From NCBI RefSeq assembly GCF_030380735.1, contig NZ_JAUDRZ010000030.1:580045-644044 (forward strand): a stretch of 64,000 nucleotides of DNA, given 5' to 3'. A model generated the notes under the pieces. The model was not told the origin of the DNA and searched no databases. It saw nothing but the letters and a program-made list of their open reading frames with translations. This document shows positions 61,993-64,000 of the stretch, piece by piece (the stretch's first letter is position 1; each line of letters begins with the position of its first letter). Source of the DNA: Rhizobium sp. S152 (GTDB lineage Bacteria; Pseudomonadota; Alphaproteobacteria; Rhizobiales; Rhizobiaceae). The translations under genes were made by a program, and so were the position numbers.

Positions 61993-62874
61993 ATGGAAGC
62001 GCATCCGCTGGATCACGTCGTATTGCCCGTCGCGAATCTCGGCCAGGCCCGCGAGCGCCTAGGCAAGCTCGGCTTCACCATCGCCGCCGATGCGCTGCAT
62101 CCCTTCGGAACGGCGAATGCCTGCATCTTCTTCGCCGACAAAACATATCTGGAGCCGCTTGCAGTCGCTAATGCCGACGGCTACGAGGCATCGATCAAAC
62201 ACGGAAACGTCTTCACGGCGCGAGACCGGGCATTCCGGTTCCGCTGCGGCGCAGATGGCCTGTCCGCCGTCGTTTTCGGCACCGCTGATGCCGATCGCGA
62301 TCACGCCCGCTTCAAGGCCGAACGTTTTAGCGGTGGGGATATGCTGAGCTTCGCGCGGCCAATGAAGATGCCGGACGGTTCGGAGAGCACGGCGGCGTTC
62401 AAGCTTGCCTTCGCCGCCGATCTCCGCGCACCGGATTTCTTTAGCTTCGCCTGCGAACGCATCAATCCGTTGCCATCGGATCGCGGAGCGCTCGATACGC
62501 ACGCCAATGGCGTGACCGGCATCGCCGAGGTCGTGCTGACGGCGCCGGATCCGAAGGCCTTCGCGCCATTCATTCGGCTTGCCGCTGCCGCGCCCGTCAG
62601 CCGCGAGGAAGCTTTCGGCGTCAGTCTGGCGCTGCCCAATGTCCGCCTCAGCATCCTGTCGTCGCCGGGGCTGGACGCCTATTACGATATCGTCGCGCCG
62701 AGCTCAGATCCCGGACTACGCGGCGCCGCGATTGTCTACTCGGTTGCCGATCTCGCCGTGACAGAAGCGTATTTGGCTGCTAACGGGATCACCTACACGC
62801 GCAAGAACAATCGAATTCTGGCGAAGGCCGCGCCCGGGCAGGGCGTGCTCTTTGCCTTCGAGGAGAAACGATGA
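61993..62874 (+). CDS. VOC-family (glyoxalase-like) protein
   Basis: Protein of 293 residues with two VOC-type modules. The first (about 5-115, HPLDHVVLPVANLGQARERLGKLGF) and second (about 170-285, VTGIAEVVLTAPDP) are linked in tandem, like glyoxalase_3 proteins. Metal ligands are likely from HxxxxV and conserved Glu positions, but the reaction is unknown. Its stop overlaps the kdsA start (ATGA), suggesting co-translation with Kdo synthesis. Confidence 0.85.
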   Translation: MEAHPLDHVVLPVANLGQARERLGKLGFTIAADALHPFGTANACIFFADKTYLEPLAVANADGYEASIKHGNVFTARDRAFRFRCGADGLSAVVFGTADADRDHARFKAERFSGGDMLSFARPMKMPDGSESTAAFKLAFAADLRAPDFFSFACERINPLPSDRGALDTHANGVTGIAEVVLTAPDPKAFAPFIRLAAAAPVSREEAFGVSLALPNVRLSILSSPGLDAYYDIVAPSSDPGLRGAAIVYSVADLAVTEAYLAANGITYTRKNNRILAKAAPGQGVLFAFEEKR

Positions 62875-63713
62875 GCCAGACGAATTCCGAAGTCGCAGTC
62901 GGCGAAGGCGCCGCACGCGTCGCATTTTCCAACGCCGGCAAGCTGTCGCTGATCGCCGGCCCCTGCCAGATGGAGAGCCGCGACCATGCCTTCATGATCG
63001 CCGGCGTCCTCAAGGAACTCTGCGACAAGCTCGGCATCGGCCTCGTCTACAAGTCCTCCTTCGACAAGGCGAACCGCACCTCGCTGTCGGCTCAGCGCGG
63101 CATCGGCCTGGAGACGGCGCTCGAGGTTTTCTCCGATCTCAAGAAGGAATACGGTTTCCCTGTCCTGACCGACATCCACACCGAGGAGCAGTGCGCGGAA
63201 GTCGCAACCGTTGTCGACATCCTGCAGATCCCGGCTTTTCTCAGCCGCCAGACGGACCTGCTTGTCGCCGCCGCCAAGACCGGCCGCGTCATCAACGTCA
63301 AGAAGGGCCAGTTCCTGGCGCCTTGGGACATGAAGAACGTGCTTGCCAAGCTCAACGACAGCGGCAACCCGAACATCCTGCTCTGTGAGCGCGGCGCCTC
63401 CTTCGGCTATAACACGCTGGTATCGGACATGCGCTCGCTGCCGATCATGGCGGGCCTCGGCGCGCCCGTGGTGTTTGACGCCACCCATTCCGTGCAGCAG
63501 CCGGGCGGGCAGGGCGGCTCCAGCGGCGGCCAGCGCGAGTTTGTGGAAACGCTCGCACGCGCGGCCGTTGCCGTCGGCGTCGCCGGCGTCTTCGTCGAGA
63601 CGCACGAGGATCCCGACAACGCGCCGTCCGATGGCCCGAACATGGTCTATCTCAAGGATATGCCGCGTCTTCTCGAAAAGCTTTTGGCCTTCGACGCCAT
63701 CGCGAAGAGCTGA
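62871..63713 (+). CDS. kdsA: 3-deoxy-8-phosphooctulonate synthase
   Basis: Kdo-8-phosphate synthase of 280 residues: condenses arabinose 5-phosphate with phosphoenolpyruvate for LPS inner-core Kdo. TIM barrel with LIAGPCQMESRDHA, YKSSFDKANRTS and FDATHSVQQPGGQGG. The CQ after GPC supports a metal-dependent class II form. ATG 62871 overlaps the VOC-protein stop. eno begins 140 bp downstream and makes its substrate, PEP. Confidence 0.97.
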   Translation: MSQTNSEVAVGEGAARVAFSNAGKLSLIAGPCQMESRDHAFMIAGVLKELCDKLGIGLVYKSSFDKANRTSLSAQRGIGLETALEVFSDLKKEYGFPVLTDIHTEEQCAEVATVVDILQIPAFLSRQTDLLVAAAKTGRVINVKKGQFLAPWDMKNVLAKLNDSGNPNILLCERGASFGYNTLVSDMRSLPIMAGLGAPVVFDATHSVQQPGGQGGSSGGQREFVETLARAAVAVGVAGVFVETHEDPDNAPSDGPNMVYLKDMPRLLEKLLAFDAIAKS

Positions 63714-63853
63714 CGTTCAAAAGACTGACACGATCATGTAATACGCCACCCACGAACTTCGTCGCATCCGACGCGCAAGCGCCATTGTAATTTGCGCATC
63801 TTCGATTTAGACGGATTTCAAACGATTTATCCACCCTCGATCAGGAAGAGCCG

Positions 63854-64000
63854 ATGACCGCTATTACCGATATTATCGCCCGCGAGATTCTCGACAGCCG
63901 TGGCAACCCCACCGTAGAAGTCGATGTCTATCTGGAAGATGGCAGCATGGGCCGCGCGGCGGTTCCGTCGGGCGCGTCGACCGGCGCGCATGAAGCCGTC
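63854..64000 (+). CDS. eno: Enolase (5' part, cut by the window end)
   Basis: First 49 codons of enolase (2-phosphoglycerate to PEP). The N-terminal sequence [20 protein letters not shown] and [14 protein letters not shown] are diagnostic; the S/T-rich loop that closes the active site is the last part visible. GGAAGAG precedes the ATG. The remainder, including catalytic Lys and Glu, lies outside the window. Confidence 0.95.

Overview
The window is a GC-rich stretch of core chromosome from an alphaproteobacterium, most likely a member of the Rhizobiaceae (Rhizobium, Agrobacterium, Sinorhizobium or a close relative; the genus cannot be fixed by eye). The evidence is a complete aapJQMP general amino-acid permease, an alphaproteobacterial SOS box (GTTC-N7-GTTC) in front of lexA, LpxI in place of LpxH in the lipid A cluster, an EipB-type periplasmic protein, DUF3126, a phasin and tandem clpS-clpA. 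I see no integrase, transposase, prophage, CRISPR array or secretion island, and codon use looks even throughout.

Layout. 0.2-11 kb: a type II NADH dehydrogenase converges on a zinc alcohol dehydrogenase, which is divergent from an AraC regulator. Then come a TetR regulator with a palindromic operator candidate, ilvC, a methyltransferase, two small stress or envelope proteins, a branched-chain aminotransferase, a second PLP aminotransferase and an aldo/keto reductase. 11-17.7 kb: a three-gene binding-protein ABC importer of the Fe3+/phosphonate class, an endonuclease/phosphatase-fold protein coupled to a NUDIX hydrolase, and a PhzF-like isomerase. 17.7-23.5 kb: tRNA-Lys, two small envelope proteins, a hydroxypyruvate-isomerase-like protein, a class III adenylate cyclase, a glycerate 2-kinase, tRNA-Glu and a small secreted protein built from a duplicated Cys/Tyr/Trp module. 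23.5-23.9 kb: a gene-free stretch with a nested inverted repeat typical of rhizobial intergenic mosaic elements. 23.9-28.2 kb: aapJQMP on the minus strand.

28.6-43.7 kb: mixed housekeeping genes. These are metC, an FAD monooxygenase, a CHCC zinc-finger protein, an alpha/beta hydrolase, cysE, DUF3126, DUF3597, a phasin, clpS-clpA, a PAP2 phosphatase, HIT, a DUF482 acyltransferase, RidA, a glycerophosphodiesterase, EipB and a pentapeptide-repeat protein. 43.9-57.0 kb: the translation and envelope supercluster rpsB-tsf-pyrH-frr-uppS-cdsA-rseP-bamA-lpxD-fabZ-lpxA-lpxI-lpxB. 57-64 kb: gltA on the minus strand, comEC and lexA overlapping tail to tail, a VOC protein coupled to kdsA, and the 5' end of eno.

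Functionally the right-hand third makes ribosomes, nucleotides and the outer membrane (undecaprenyl carrier, CDP-diacylglycerol, BAM, lipid A, Kdo). The left two thirds are mainly amino-acid and small-molecule metabolism and uptake. No clear undescribed multi-gene system is present. The most noteworthy signals are non-coding (strong intercistronic hairpins after highly expressed first genes, a nested operator palindrome, a mosaic repeat) and a few unusual proteins (the duplicated-module secreted protein, an alcohol dehydrogenase lacking half its structural zinc site, a ComEC without its nuclease motif).
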